From Shimazuella alba (GTDB taxonomy: Bacteria > Bacillota > Bacilli > Thermoactinomycetales > Thermoactinomycetaceae): a stretch of 47,664 nucleotides of DNA. Positions 25,094 through 35,065 of the stretch are shown here, one piece after another. The position numbers and the translations under genes are program-made. The notes below the pieces were generated by a model. The model searched no databases and was not told the DNA's origin. It saw nothing but the letters and a program-made list of their open reading frames with translations. Location: positions 1 to 47,664 of the forward strand of contig NZ_WUUL01000019.1 of the NCBI RefSeq assembly GCF_009831235.1. The letters are read 5' to 3'. Positions within the stretch are counted from its first letter, which is position 1. Every line of letters begins with the position of its first letter.

Positions 25094-26026
25094 ATGGTTT
25101 TGGGTAAGCTGGCTACTTTTCAAGAAGTACTTTCACAAGCAGAAGCGCTTCCGCCCGTAACAGTAGCAGTAGCAGCTGCTGATGATCAGGAAGTCTTAGA
25201 AGCAGTATTAGATGCCAAAAAACACGGAATTGCACAGTTTGAGCTCTATGGGAAAAAAGCAGAAATTGAGCGGATTAGTGCGGAAATAGGTCTTTCGCTT
25301 ACTGCTACAGAAGTTATTATTGATACCCCAACCGTGCAAGAGGCGTGCAGCGGTGCAGTATTAGCTGTGAGAGAGGGAAAAGCAGATGTTGTGATGAAAG
25401 GTATGGTACAAACTGCTGATTTCCTAAGAGCAATTTTACATAAGGAAAAAGGATTGCGAAGTGGGAAAGTGCTCAGTCACGTAGCGACATTTGAAGTGCC
25501 TGGTTATGATCGACTCATCCATGTGACAGATCCTGCTTTAAATGTAGTTCCAACACTTCCAGAGAAAGCTCAGATTGTCGAGAATATCGTTGAACTTTGC
25601 CATGCACTGGGCTGTGAGGAACCAAACATTGCTGTTCTTGGAGCAGTTGAGGTGGTTAACCCTAATATGCAGGCAACGTTAGATGCTGCTGCTTTGGCGC
25701 AAATGAATCGTCGAAAGCAACTCAAAGGCGCTGTTATCGACGGACCTTTTGCGTTGGACAACGCTGTTTCAGTGGAAGCTGCCGTCCACAAAGGAATCGA
25801 TAGCCCTGTTGCAGGCAGAGCTGATGTGTTGTTGGTTCCTGATATAGAAGCAGGTAACATTTTGTACAAGTCGATGGTTTATTTTGCGAAAGCTAAAATT
25901 GGTGCACTTGTACTTGGTGCCAAAGCTCCTGTTGTGTTAACATCACGTGCAGACTCGGCAGAAGCAAAACTTTATTCTATCGCATTAGCAGTTGTCCAAG
26001 CAGCAAATTTAAATCGTAGGAAATAA
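25094..26026 (+). CDS. ptb: Phosphate (iso)butyryltransferase
   Basis: Ptb exchanges CoA for phosphate on butyryl- and branched acyl-CoAs. The sequence shows the phosphotransacylase core: [79 protein letters not shown] and [18 protein letters not shown]. Starting at 25094 (GGAG 9 bases before) gives 310 residues and the usual N-terminus; an ATG 30 bases upstream has no RBS. It heads the branched-chain operon as in Bacillus. The partner kinase gene buk is absent here, so the acyl phosphate route may use an enzyme encoded elsewhere. Confidence 0.93.
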   Translation: MVLGKLATFQEVLSQAEALPPVTVAVAAADDQEVLEAVLDAKKHGIAQFELYGKKAEIERISAEIGLSLTATEVIIDTPTVQEACSGAVLAVREGKADVVMKGMVQTADFLRAILHKEKGLRSGKVLSHVATFEVPGYDRLIHVTDPALNVVPTLPEKAQIVENIVELCHALGCEEPNIAVLGAVEVVNPNMQATLDAAALAQMNRRKQLKGAVIDGPFALDNAVSVEAAVHKGIDSPVAGRADVLLVPDIEAGNILYKSMVYFAKAKIGALVLGAKAPVVLTSRADSAEAKLYSIALAVVQAANLNRRK

Positions 26027-26037
26027 AGGGGATTCCC

Positions 26038-27144
26038 ATGAAATTGTTTGATCGATTACAAGAGAGTAACTATGAGCAATTGGTATTTTGCCAAGATGAG
26101 ATTTCAGGTTTAAAAGCAATTATTTGTATCCATGACACAACCTTAGGTCCTGCACTAGGCGGTCTAAGAATGTGGAACTATCCATCAGATGAAGAAGCAA
26201 TCGTAGATGTGTTGCGACTTGCTAAAGGAATGACATACAAAAATGCCGTCGCTGGGCTAAACGTCGGCGGAGGAAAAGCTGTAATTATTGGGGATTCACG
26301 GAAAGATAAAAGTGAGGCTCTTTTTCGTATGTTCGGCCGCTATGTAGAAGGTTTAAATGGACGGTATATAACAGCAGAGGATGTAGGGACAACAGAAAGT
26401 GACATGGAATTGATTCACTTAGAAACCAGTTATGTTACTGGCTATTCTTCCGCATCTGGATCAGCTGGTAATCCATCACCAGCTACTGCTTTTGGGGTTT
26501 ATCAAGGTATACGAGCTGCAGCGCAAGAAGCTTTTGGCAGTTCTTCTCTAAAAGGTCGTACTATTGCAGTACAAGGAGTTGGGAATGTAGCCTTTCGCCT
26601 ATTAGGTTATTTGGCGGAAGAAGGTGCAAACTTGATCGTAACAGATATTCATGAAGAACAAGTAGCTAGAGCAATCGTAGAATATGGGGCATCTTCTGTT
26701 TCTCCAGATGAAATATATGATGTGGAATGCGATATTTATGCTCCTTGTGCATTGGGTGCAGTGATCAACGATAAAACGATAGATCGATTGAAATGCAAAA
26801 TAGTGGCAGGGGCAGCAAATAATCAATTGCATGAGACTCGGCATGGAGAATTATTACAACAGAAGGGTATTTTATATGTCCCAGATTATGTGATCAATGC
26901 GGGCGGCGTCATTCATGTTGCAGATGAACTTACTGGGTACAATGAAGAACGTGTGATGCAAAAAGTAGCAGATATTTATGATACAGTGTTAGATATATTT
27001 GCTATTTCCAAACGAGAAGGGCTTACTACGCATTTGGCAGCAGATCATCTCGCAGAAGACCGAATTGCCAAAATGAAACATGTACGCAGTCGTTTTAATC
27101 GAAATGCGAGGCATGCATTGAATTTAGAAAAAAGCACAAAGTAG
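26038..27144 (+). CDS. bcd: Leucine (branched-chain amino acid) dehydrogenase
   Basis: This NAD-dependent enzyme oxidatively deaminates leucine, valine and isoleucine to 2-oxo acids. Its 368 residues carry the catalytic Lys in [12 protein letters not shown], the [11 protein letters not shown] substrate block, the Rossmann segment [21 protein letters not shown] and the C-terminal [22 protein letters not shown] precedes the ATG. It feeds the dehydrogenase complex encoded just downstream, although a terminator stands between them. Confidence 0.96.
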   Translation: MKLFDRLQESNYEQLVFCQDEISGLKAIICIHDTTLGPALGGLRMWNYPSDEEAIVDVLRLAKGMTYKNAVAGLNVGGGKAVIIGDSRKDKSEALFRMFGRYVEGLNGRYITAEDVGTTESDMELIHLETSYVTGYSSASGSAGNPSPATAFGVYQGIRAAAQEAFGSSSLKGRTIAVQGVGNVAFRLLGYLAEEGANLIVTDIHEEQVARAIVEYGASSVSPDEIYDVECDIYAPCALGAVINDKTIDRLKCKIVAGAANNQLHETRHGELLQQKGILYVPDYVINAGGVIHVADELTGYNEERVMQKVADIYDTVLDIFAISKREGLTTHLAADHLAEDRIAKMKHVRSRFNRNARHALNLEKSTK

Positions 27145-27156
27145 TTTTTACAATAA

Positions 27157-27199
27157 AACAAGCCCAGCCTCTTATAAGGATTGGGCTTGTTAGGTTAAT
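27157..27199 (+). terminator. Terminator after bcd
   Basis: AACAAGCCCA (27157-27166) pairs with TGGGCTTGTT (27182-27191) and is followed by AGGTTAATTTG. It splits ptb-bcd from lpdV-bkdAA-bkdAB-bkdB-lipB. Confidence 0.7.
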
Positions 27200-27333
27200 T
27201 TGTTTTACGATAAAGGAAACTGTATAGCTGAGCTGTCTTCTATACATAAGTTAGATCAAGGTTGATGCTGCCTTCAAAGGTCAGCGAAATCATTTTTCTT
27301 CAGAAACTTTGAAATACAGAAAGAAGTGGGTGC

Positions 27334-28743
27334 ATGACACAACATTATGACTTGGTAGTAGTAGGTGGAGGTCCTGGAGGCTATGTAGCTGCTGCACATG
27401 CTGCCGAAAAAGGGATGAAAGTAGCTGTAGTAGAAAAGGATAAAGTAGGTGGAATCTGCCTTCATAAAGGTTGTATTCCGAGTAAATCATTGCTAAAGAG
27501 TGCAGAGATGTACCAAGCGATGAAAGAAAGCACATCATACGGTATAGAAGCATCTCATGTAAGGCTTGATATGGAATTGGTACAAAAAAGAAAAGAAGAA
27601 GTAGTAGCCAATTTATATCGAGGTGTAAATAATTTGTTGCGTGGACACAAAGTTGATGTATATCATGGTACTGGCAGATTAATGGGTCCTTCTATCTTCT
27701 CTCCATTAGCTGGTGGTGCAATAGCGGTAGAAAAACAAGAAGGAGAGGCAGAAATGCTTGTTCCTAAATTTGTGCTGCTTGCTACTGGGTCGCGTCCACG
27801 ACAGTTGCAAGGTTTAGAAGTTGATCATGAGCATATTCTTACTTCGGATGATGCGCTTGAGTTAAAAGAATTGCCTGCTTCGATGTTGATTGTTGGAGGA
27901 GGAGCTATTGGTGTCGAGTGGGCATCCATGTTGAGCGATATGGGTGTGCAAGTAATACTAGTGGAATATGCGGATCGGATCTTACCACTGGAAGATGAAG
28001 AAATAAGTAGAGAGATGAAGCGCGTATTGGAAGAGAGAAATGTAACGATATGGACTGATTCTAAAGTTGAAGAGCATAGTGTGCACATGGATGAGGGGCA
28101 AGTGACCTTAACTATTTTGCATCATGATTCAGCTACAGAACATACCATCACCATTAATCGAGTACTAGTTTCTGTAGGAAGAGACGCCAATATAGAGGAT
28201 TTAGGGTTGGATAATACCAATATTCAAGTTGATCGTGGGATTATACAAGTGAATGATTCCTATCAGACAGAGGAAGCGCATGTTTATGCGATAGGAGATG
28301 TAATCGGAGGATATCAACTAGCTCATGTAGCATCCCGTGAAGGAATATTGGCAGTGAACCATATGTTAGGGGAGAAAATCGAGTTACTTAACCCTAGCCA
28401 AGTACCTAGATGTACATATAGTCGACCAGAAGTAGCGAGCATTGGATTGAGCGAACAAGCTGCGAAAGATCAAGGGTATGAGGTTGTTACGAGTAAATAT
28501 CCTTTGCGTTACCTGGGTAAGCCTCTTGTTTATGGTAATACACAAGGTTTTATCAAAATAGTTGGAGATAAGAAATCACAAGATTTGCTTGGGGTACATT
28601 TGATTGGAGTTCAAGCAACAGAGCTGATTTCAACGGCAAGTTTGGCGAAGTTTTTGGATGCTTCTCCTTGGGAAATAGGACAGGTTATTTTTCCTCATCC
28701 AACCTTTTCTGAGGTATTTGGCGAAGCGGCAAAATCATTTTAA
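27334..28743 (+). CDS. lpdV: Dihydrolipoyl dehydrogenase of the branched-chain complex (E3)
   Basis: E3 reoxidises dihydrolipoamide on the E2 core, passing electrons by FAD to NAD. The FAD site GGGPGGYVAA, redox-active Cys42 and Cys47 (GGICLHKGCIPSKS), the NAD site GGGAIGVEWAS and the second FAD block VYAIGDVIGGYQLAHVASREG are all visible, with the C-terminal active-site HPTFSE. Length is 469 residues. The start follows AAGAAGTGGG. It heads the second transcription unit of the bkd genes. Confidence 0.95.
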   Translation: MTQHYDLVVVGGGPGGYVAAAHAAEKGMKVAVVEKDKVGGICLHKGCIPSKSLLKSAEMYQAMKESTSYGIEASHVRLDMELVQKRKEEVVANLYRGVNNLLRGHKVDVYHGTGRLMGPSIFSPLAGGAIAVEKQEGEAEMLVPKFVLLATGSRPRQLQGLEVDHEHILTSDDALELKELPASMLIVGGGAIGVEWASMLSDMGVQVILVEYADRILPLEDEEISREMKRVLEERNVTIWTDSKVEEHSVHMDEGQVTLTILHHDSATEHTITINRVLVSVGRDANIEDLGLDNTNIQVDRGIIQVNDSYQTEEAHVYAIGDVIGGYQLAHVASREGILAVNHMLGEKIELLNPSQVPRCTYSRPEVASIGLSEQAAKDQGYEVVTSKYPLRYLGKPLVYGNTQGFIKIVGDKKSQDLLGVHLIGVQATELISTASLAKFLDASPWEIGQVIFPHPTFSEVFGEAAKSF

Positions 28744-28763
28744 ATAAAAAGGAGGGGTTATGG

Positions 28764-29747
28764 TTGAGACATGAACAATTAGGATTAACAAATGAACAAG
28801 TATTAGAAATGTATCGATATATGTTGTTATCTAGAAAAGTAGACGAGAAAATGTGGCTATTAAATCGAGCAGGGAAAATTCCTTTTGTCGTTTCCTGCCA
28901 AGGACAAGAGGCGACGCAGGTAGGTACTGCTTACGCCTTAGATCGAGAAAAAGATTGGTTATGTCCCTACTATCGCGACCTAGCTATGGTTTTACTATTT
29001 GGACAAACAGCCAAAGATCAAATGTTATCTGCATTTGCAAAAGAAGGTGATCCAAATAGCGGAGGCCGTCAAATGCCAAATCACTTTGGTGATCGTCGAT
29101 TTCGAATTCTTTCCGGTTCCAGTCCCGTTACGACTCAAGTTCTTCATGCAGCAGGAGTAGCTTATGCAGGGAAAATTACTGGAGAAAATCCTGTTGTATT
29201 AACTTCATGCGGAGAAGGATCTAGTAACCAAGGGGATTGGCATGAGGCGTTGAACTTTGCAGGTGTACATAAGTTACCAGTGGTCTTTTTGGTTGAGAAT
29301 AATTTATACGCCATATCCGTGCCATTGAATAAACAACTGGCTGGAGAAAATGTCGCTGCTCGTGGACAAGGGTATGGAATGCCAGGGATTCGTGTGGATG
29401 GCAATGATGTATTTGAGGTTTATGAAGTAATGAAGCAAGCAGTAGAACGTGCGAGAAAAGGAGAAGGTCCTACTTTAATTGAAGCGGTATCCTATCGATT
29501 AACTCCACACTCTAGCGACGACGACGACCTTGCTTATCGCACAAGAGAAGAAGTAGAAGAAGCAAAACAGAAAGATGGTTTATTTGTGTTGGAAAAATAT
29601 ATAGATGAGCACGAATTATGGACAGATGAGATTAAAGAGGCGATGAAGCAAGAGATAGATACAGAAATTACTGAGGCGATTAAATTTGCTGAAGCAGCAC
29701 CTCATCCAGATCCTGCTGATTTGTCCAAGCACGTTTTTGCTAGATAG
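28764..29747 (+). CDS. bkdAA: Branched-chain 2-oxoacid dehydrogenase E1 alpha
   Basis: E1 alpha binds thiamine diphosphate and decarboxylates branched-chain 2-oxo acids. The thiamine motif spans SCGEGSSNQGDWHEALNFA to VENNLYAISVP. Phosphorylation-loop-like YRLTPHSSDDDD is present near residue 250. It starts with TTG at 28764, preceded by AAGGAGGGG; the ATG four bases upstream leads to a stop after four codons and cannot be the start. It lies 20 bases after lpdV and 17 before bkdAB. Confidence 0.95.
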   Translation: MRHEQLGLTNEQVLEMYRYMLLSRKVDEKMWLLNRAGKIPFVVSCQGQEATQVGTAYALDREKDWLCPYYRDLAMVLLFGQTAKDQMLSAFAKEGDPNSGGRQMPNHFGDRRFRILSGSSPVTTQVLHAAGVAYAGKITGENPVVLTSCGEGSSNQGDWHEALNFAGVHKLPVVFLVENNLYAISVPLNKQLAGENVAARGQGYGMPGIRVDGNDVFEVYEVMKQAVERARKGEGPTLIEAVSYRLTPHSSDDDDLAYRTREEVEEAKQKDGLFVLEKYIDEHELWTDEIKEAMKQEIDTEITEAIKFAEAAPHPDPADLSKHVFAR

Positions 29748-29764
29748 AGAGAGGAGAAAAAGAT

Positions 29765-30748
29765 ATGCCAGTAATATCCTATATTGATGCTATTACAGAG
29801 GCAATGCGAGAGGAGATGGGCCGTGATAAGCGTGTTTTTGTCTTAGGAGAAGATGTTGGAGTACGTGGTGGTGTTTTTCGTGCAACCAATGGATTAATCG
29901 AGTTGTATGGAGAAGATCGTGTCTTAGATACACCTTTGACGGAATCAGCGATCGTTGGTGTTGGTGTTGGGGCAGCAGCCTATGGTCTCCGACCTATTGC
30001 AGAAATCCAATTTGCTGATTTCATTATGCCAGCAATCAATCAAATCATCAGCGAAGCTTCAAAGATGAGATATCGATCCAATGGGACATGGGAGTGTCCC
30101 ATGGTTATTCGCGCTCCTTATGGAGGGGGAATACATGGTGCTTTGTATCATTCACAGAGTGTAGAAGCATTGTTTACAGGAGTACCAGGTTTAAAAATAG
30201 TTGCTCCAAGTACACCCTATGATGTAAAGGGTCTGTTACTATCATCTATAAGGGATAATGATCCTGTTCTTTTCTTTGAACATAAAAAACTGTATCGTTT
30301 TATCAAAGATGAAGTTCCAGAAACGGAGTATACCATTCCAATTGGGAAAGCTGATGTGAAACGGGAAGGTTCGGATGTTACTGTCATTACATATGGATTA
30401 ATGGTGCATTACACATTGGAAGCTGCGAAGAAACTTGCTGAAGAAGGTGTTGATGTACATGTATTGGATTTGCGTACATTGATTCCGTTGGATAAAGGAG
30501 CTGTTTTAGAAGCAACCAAGAAGACAGGTAAAGTACTTATTGTACATGAAGATAATAAAACTAGTGGATTTGGCGCAGAAGTTGCAGCAGTTATAGCCGA
30601 AGAAGCCTTCTTTGATCTAGATGCACCTGTTGGTCGTTTATGTAGCCCAGATGTGCCATCCATGCCATATAATTCAAAGCTAGAGAAGGCATTTATGCTA
30701 AACCCTGAAAAAATAGCTGTTGCCATTCGCGAATTAGCAGAACTGTAG
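29765..30748 (+). CDS. bkdAB: Branched-chain 2-oxoacid dehydrogenase E1 beta
   Basis: E1 beta completes the thiamine-dependent decarboxylase. Its N-terminus (YIDAITEAMREEMGRDKRVFVLGEDVG) and the blocks RVLDTPLTESAIVGVGVGAA, AEIQFADFIMPAINQI and VDVHVLDLRTLIPLD are typical. Length is 327 residues. RBS AGAGAGGAG precedes the ATG. Order and spacing match the Bacillus bkd operon. Confidence 0.96.
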   Translation: MPVISYIDAITEAMREEMGRDKRVFVLGEDVGVRGGVFRATNGLIELYGEDRVLDTPLTESAIVGVGVGAAAYGLRPIAEIQFADFIMPAINQIISEASKMRYRSNGTWECPMVIRAPYGGGIHGALYHSQSVEALFTGVPGLKIVAPSTPYDVKGLLLSSIRDNDPVLFFEHKKLYRFIKDEVPETEYTIPIGKADVKREGSDVTVITYGLMVHYTLEAAKKLAEEGVDVHVLDLRTLIPLDKGAVLEATKKTGKVLIVHEDNKTSGFGAEVAAVIAEEAFFDLDAPVGRLCSPDVPSMPYNSKLEKAFMLNPEKIAVAIRELAEL

Positions 30749-30767
30749 TTGATGAGGAGAGGGAAAT

Positions 30768-32006
30768 ATGACTATTGATATTGTCATGCCTCAATTGGGT
30801 GAAAGTGTTACCGAAGGCACGATCTCTAGATGGCTAAAAAAGCCTGGAGATCTAGTAGAAGAATACGAACCAATATGTGAAGTAGAAACCGATAAAGTGA
30901 ATACAGAAATACCTTCCTTGTTTAGTGGAACAATGGATCAAATATTTGCAGAGGAAGGGCAGACCGTGGCAGTGGGCGAAGTTATTTGCCAAATGCAAAC
31001 AAGTCAAGAGAATGTTTCGTCTAAAGTAGAGGCCAAGGAATCTGCCAAACAGACCAATCAGGATACAAAAGAGCAAACAGATGTTGTCTCTATGAAACAC
31101 CGATATTCTCCAGCAGTTTTACGCTTAGCTGAAGAAAATCAGATTGAGCTTAGCTCATTAACAGGCAGTGGCAAAGGAGGGCGAATTACCCGTAAAGATG
31201 TTCTCCGAGCAGTGGAAAACAAAGAAAAACAAGTTCCAATAGAACAACCGAAATCACATTCCTCTTCTTTTAGTGAAAAGACACAGATTCAAAAAGAGCA
31301 ACCAATTGTACTTGGAGATGACAAAGTAGTTCCTGTCTCTAGTATTCGTCGAACGATTGCCGAGAGAATGGTTAAATCCAAGACAGAAATTCCACATGCA
31401 TGGACAATGATGGAAGCGGATGTTAGTGGATTGGTTTCCCTTCGCAATAAGTACAAAGAAGATTTTGCGGCCAATGGTATCCCATTAACATTTATGCCTT
31501 TCTTTATAAAGGCTACTGTGGATACCTTACGAGAATTTCCCTACGTGAATTCCGTTTGGGCGGAAGATAACATTATCTTAAAAAAAGATATCAATATCTC
31601 CGTTGCCATTGCTGCAAATGAGGCATTGTATGTGCCAGTTATCCATCAAGCAGAAGAGAAAAATATTTTTGGGATTGCTCGATCTTTGCAACAATTGATT
31701 CATAAGACTCGTACAGGTAATCTTAGTATTGCGGATACAAAAGGCGGCACCTTTACTGTAAATAATACAGGTAGTTTTGGTTCGATAGCATCCCAGCCAA
31801 TCATCAACCAACCTCAGGTGGCGATTCTTTCTTTTGAATCCATTGTAAAAAAGCCAGTGGTAATTGATGATATGATCGCAATTCGACAGAGAATGAATCT
31901 GTGTCTCTCTTTGGATCATCGTGTATTGGATGGGCTGACTGCAGGGCAATTTTTAGCTAGAGTAAAAGAAAGATTAGAATCTTATCAAGCAAATACCCCA
32001 TTATGA
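30768..32006 (+). CDS. bkdB: Branched-chain 2-oxoacid dehydrogenase E2 (lipoyl acyltransferase)
   Basis: E2 forms the core of the complex and transfers the acyl group to CoA. An N-terminal lipoyl domain has the modified Lys43 (EVETDKVNTEIPS); a subunit-binding domain follows (SPAVLRLAEENQIELSSLTGSGKGGRITRKDV starts near residue 113); the C-terminal acyltransferase ends in the catalytic DHRVLDG. A charged linker separates the domains. It has 412 residues, with GAGGAGAGG upstream. The lipB gene follows, matching the need for lipoylation. Confidence 0.95.
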   Translation: MTIDIVMPQLGESVTEGTISRWLKKPGDLVEEYEPICEVETDKVNTEIPSLFSGTMDQIFAEEGQTVAVGEVICQMQTSQENVSSKVEAKESAKQTNQDTKEQTDVVSMKHRYSPAVLRLAEENQIELSSLTGSGKGGRITRKDVLRAVENKEKQVPIEQPKSHSSSFSEKTQIQKEQPIVLGDDKVVPVSSIRRTIAERMVKSKTEIPHAWTMMEADVSGLVSLRNKYKEDFAANGIPLTFMPFFIKATVDTLREFPYVNSVWAEDNIILKKDINISVAIAANEALYVPVIHQAEEKNIFGIARSLQQLIHKTRTGNLSIADTKGGTFTVNNTGSFGSIASQPIINQPQVAILSFESIVKKPVVIDDMIAIRQRMNLCLSLDHRVLDGLTAGQFLARVKERLESYQANTPL

Positions 32007-32035
32007 AAATTTCGTGAAGAGAAGAGTGTGTCATC

Positions 32036-32680
32036 ATGTTTGAGGTACAACGACTAGGTACAGTAGCATACCATCCTACATGGGATGATCAAAAGAAACT
32101 AGTTCGAGCTCTTGATGAGGGCCAAATCAAAGATCAGCTTCTCTTGCTGGAGCATCCTCATACAGTAACCATGGGTAGAGGAAGTCATATGCAAAATCTC
32201 CTCTTGTCTACGCAGGATTATCAAGCAAAGGGAATAGATGTAGTAGAGATTGATCGTGGTGGAGATGTTACCTACCATGGACCTGGTCAATTAGTTGGTT
32301 ATCCTATCTTTTACTTGGAAAATCAAAGACACGATGCTCATTCCTATTTACGAGATTTGGAAGAAGCATTGATTGTAGCAATATCCAAATTTGGGATCGT
32401 GGGTGAGCGTAAAAAGGAACATACGGGTGTTTGGGTGAATGATGAAAAAGTAGCAGCTATTGGAGTCAAATTTCACAAAGCAAGAAAAAAAAGAGGGTAC
32501 ATCACCAGTCATGGATTTGCCTTAAACGTAAACACGGATCTGCGTTATTTTTCTACTATTGTTCCTTGTGGCATTACCGAATATGGGGTAACTTCTCTAT
32601 CTCGCATTTTAGGGAAAGAAGTAGAGATGGATATCGTCATGGAACATGTCATTGATTCGATGAGGAAAGTTTTTATATAA
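32036..32680 (+). CDS. lipB: Octanoyltransferase LipB
   Basis: LipB moves octanoyl groups from acyl carrier protein to lipoyl domains. The family signature RGGDVTYHGPGQLVGYP, the catalytic Lys145 (VAAIGVK) and Cys178 (IVPCGI) are present in 214 residues. B. subtilis uses LipM/LipL instead and has no true LipB, so this adjacency to bkdB is a notable difference. It is the last gene before a bidirectional hairpin. Confidence 0.93.
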   Translation: MFEVQRLGTVAYHPTWDDQKKLVRALDEGQIKDQLLLLEHPHTVTMGRGSHMQNLLLSTQDYQAKGIDVVEIDRGGDVTYHGPGQLVGYPIFYLENQRHDAHSYLRDLEEALIVAISKFGIVGERKKEHTGVWVNDEKVAAIGVKFHKARKKRGYITSHGFALNVNTDLRYFSTIVPCGITEYGVTSLSRILGKEVEMDIVMEHVIDSMRKVFI

Positions 32681-32681
32681 A

Positions 32682-32711
32682 AACCGCGGTAAAATTTGTT
32701 TTACCGCGGTT
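32682..32711 (-). terminator. Terminator between lipB and the small membrane gene
   Basis: A perfect 13-bp stem (AACCGCGGTAAAA / TTTTACCGCGGTT) with a four-base loop. On the minus strand a T-run follows the stem, so it best ends the 58-codon gene; it may also stop lipB. Confidence 0.85.
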
Positions 32712-32767
32712 CCATCAATCTTAGTATCTGTTGTATACGTAGATAAGAAGTATACCTATCTACCCGC

Positions 32768-32944
32768 TTACTGAATCCCAATAAATAAGTCATAGAGGGA
32801 GAGAAGAGTAACAGCTACCACACCAAGTGTGAATACTCCCCCAATATAAAAACCAGCTGAATTACCAGTCCGCTTGTTGTACATGGTACCTATGATTGCA
32901 AGAATACTGGTGATAACAAGTAGTGGGACCATAAAATATTCCAT
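32768..32944 (-). CDS. Small two-segment membrane protein, 58 aa
   Basis: A short gene encodes MEYFMVPLLVITSILAIIG, a basic loop (MYNKRTGNSAG) and a second hydrophobic segment (FYIGGVFTLGVVAVTLLSL). An AGGTG site precedes the ATG and a strong terminator follows, so it is a real gene. It resembles DUF2759-type proteins (YqgW of Bacillus) in size and layout; the match is by memory and not certain. It is divergent from the mutase operon and shares a palindrome-bearing promoter region. Confidence 0.7.
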   Translation of the reverse strand: MEYFMVPLLVITSILAIIGTMYNKRTGNSAGFYIGGVFTLGVVAVTLLSLYDLFIGIQ

Positions 32945-32982
32945 AAACTAATTTCACCTGCTTTCCGTAAACATCCACATAG

Positions 32983-32996
32983 ATGAGTATACTCAT
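32983..32996. promoter_or_regulatory. Perfect 14-bp palindrome between divergent genes
   Basis: ATGAGTATACTCAT lies 39 bases before the small membrane gene and 85 bases before the mutase gene. The position suits an operator for one or both units. Confidence 0.45.
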
Positions 32997-33080
32997 ATTT
33001 GAAATAAAAAAACAATCCCAAAACCATTTTTTAAGACTCGTTAGGAGAAGGTTCTTCTTATACCAATGGAGGAATGACAA

Positions 33081-34646
33081 ATGGAACGTAAAAAGAGTTT
33101 TGAAACGCTTTCTGGTATTCCATTAAAGACAGTATATGACGAATCAGATTCACCAAAACATTTACCTAAACCAGGTGAATTTCCATATACAAGAGGGATT
33201 CATAAAAATATGTATCGCAGTAGACTCTGGACGATGCGACAATATGCTGGATTTGGTTCAGCGGAAGAGACGAATAAACGTTATCGATATTTATTAAAAC
33301 AAGGTCAAGCGGGTTTAAGTGTGGCTTTTGATCTGCCAACCCAGATTGGCTATGATTCTGATGACTCGATGAGCATAGGGGAAGTTGGTAAAGTTGGGGT
33401 TGCTATTGATTCACTAACGGATATGGAGAAATTATTTGAAGGAATTCCATTAGATCAGGTTAGTACATCCATGACAATTAATGCTCCAGCATCGATACTG
33501 TTAGCGATGTATATGGTTACAGCTGAGAAACAAGGTGTGGACCCTAAAAAAATTATGGGTACGATTCAAAATGATATTTTAAAAGAATATATTGCTCGTG
33601 GAACCTATATTTTTCCTCCGAAACCTTCTATGCGATTGATTACAGATGTATTTCAATATTGTATGGAACATACTCCTCACTTTAATACGATTAGTATCAG
33701 TGGTTATCATATACGCGAAGCAGGTTCAACAGCTGTTCAAGAAATTGCATTTACATTGGCAAATGCAATTGCTTATGTAGAAGCCGCTGTGAAAGCTGGC
33801 TTAGATGTGGATCAGTTTGCTCCAAGGCTCTCTTTCTTTTTCAACGCACACAATCATTTTTTGGAAGAAATCGCAAAATTCCGTGCTGCTAGACGGATGT
33901 GGGCTACCATTATGCGTGATCGGTTCCATGCAAAATTACCAAAATCGATGCAATTGCGGTTTCATACCCAAACAGCAGGTTCTACTTTAACAGCGCAACA
34001 ACCAGATAACAATATTGTACGAGTAACTTTGCAAGCGCTTGCATCTGTGCTAGGAGGTACCCAAAGCCTGCACACCAACGCAAGAGATGAGGCATTGGCG
34101 CTTCCCACAGAAGAGTCTGCGAGAATAGCTTTACGTACGCAACAAATAATCGCACACGAAAGTGGAGTTGCTGATACGGTAGATCCTTTTGGTGGATCAT
34201 ATGTCATTGAGAGCTTAACCGATGAAATCGAAGAAGCTGCTGGGTCGTATTTGAAACAGATTGAAGAGTTAGGTGGCGCTGTTGATGCAGTAGAGCAAGG
34301 CTTTATGCAACGCGAAATCCGCAAAGCTGCTCTTGCTACTCAGCGTGACATCGAGTCGACTGAACAAATTATTGTTGGAATGAATCAGTTTAAGATAGAG
34401 CATGAAGAACCTCCAGAATTATTACGGGTAGATCCAGCATTATCTGATAAGCAAATAAAATCATTAAAAAAAATAAAATCAGATAGAAATAGCGAAGCTG
34501 TACAAATAGCACTTCAACAATTACAACAGGCAGCAAGCCAAGATGATAATTTGATGCCATTTATTTTAAATGCGGTTCGTGTATATGCGACAGTTGGCGA
34601 AATATGCAATTCCTTGCGCAAAGTATTTGGAGAATACACTGTTTAG
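33081..34646 (+). CDS. mcmA1: Methylmalonyl-CoA mutase, catalytic subunit
   Basis: This enzyme with adenosylcobalamin rearranges methylmalonyl-CoA to succinyl-CoA. The 521-residue catalytic barrel contains [18 protein letters not shown], where Tyr marks methylmalonyl- rather than isobutyryl-CoA mutase, as well as [28 protein letters not shown] and [16 protein letters not shown] with NAHNHFLEE. It lacks the B12 domain, which is a separate gene 15 bases downstream. RBS GGAGGAATG. The gene begins a cluster for propionyl-CoA use. No MeaB-type chaperone is in the window. Confidence 0.92.
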   Translation: MERKKSFETLSGIPLKTVYDESDSPKHLPKPGEFPYTRGIHKNMYRSRLWTMRQYAGFGSAEETNKRYRYLLKQGQAGLSVAFDLPTQIGYDSDDSMSIGEVGKVGVAIDSLTDMEKLFEGIPLDQVSTSMTINAPASILLAMYMVTAEKQGVDPKKIMGTIQNDILKEYIARGTYIFPPKPSMRLITDVFQYCMEHTPHFNTISISGYHIREAGSTAVQEIAFTLANAIAYVEAAVKAGLDVDQFAPRLSFFFNAHNHFLEEIAKFRAARRMWATIMRDRFHAKLPKSMQLRFHTQTAGSTLTAQQPDNNIVRVTLQALASVLGGTQSLHTNARDEALALPTEESARIALRTQQIIAHESGVADTVDPFGGSYVIESLTDEIEEAAGSYLKQIEELGGAVDAVEQGFMQREIRKAALATQRDIESTEQIIVGMNQFKIEHEEPPELLRVDPALSDKQIKSLKKIKSDRNSEAVQIALQQLQQAASQDDNLMPFILNAVRVYATVGEICNSLRKVFGEYTV

Positions 34647-34661
34647 AAAAGGAGCAACTCG

Positions 34662-35063
34662 ATGCGTAAACCAATTCGTGTATTAATTGCAAAACCAGGT
34701 TTGGATGGACATGACCGTGGAGCACTGATTATTGCCCAAGCACTGCGGGATGACGGGATGGAAGTGATATACACAGGAATCAGGCAGACACCTAGTCAAA
34801 TTGTAGCGACAGCTATTCAAGAAGATGTAGATTTGATTGGATTGTCCTGTTTGTCTGGTGCGCATAATGAACTTTTTTCGGAAGTTGTGCGCTTATTAAA
34901 CGAACAGGGTGCCCCAGACATACCTATTTTTGCAGGTGGAGTAATACCTGCATCAGATATTCCTTATCTCAAAAAAATTGGGATTAAAGAAGTTTTTCCT
35001 CCAGGCAGTACCATCAAAGAAACAATCGCATTTATCCGACAAATGTTTTCGATGGAGGGATAG
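34662..35063 (+). CDS. mcmA2: Methylmalonyl-CoA mutase, cobalamin-binding subunit
   Basis: A free-standing B12-binding domain of 133 residues. KPGLDGHDRG holds the DxHxxG motif with His17 as the cobalt ligand; LIGLSCLSGAH and FAGGVIP follow as in the family. It supplies the cofactor-binding half to the catalytic subunit upstream. RBS AAAGGAGCAAC; two bases separate it from mce. The small-subunit arrangement is also found in archaeal mutases and in isobutyryl-CoA mutase. Confidence 0.93.
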   Translation: MRKPIRVLIAKPGLDGHDRGALIIAQALRDDGMEVIYTGIRQTPSQIVATAIQEDVDLIGLSCLSGAHNELFSEVVRLLNEQGAPDIPIFAGGVIPASDIPYLKKIGIKEVFPPGSTIKETIAFIRQMFSMEG

Positions 35064-35065
35064 AT

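Noticed and set aside
33081-35063. Isobutyryl-CoA mutase because of the two-subunit layout
   Set aside because: The active-site Tyr in TMRQYAGF and the epimerase and carboxylase neighbours favour methylmalonyl-CoA.
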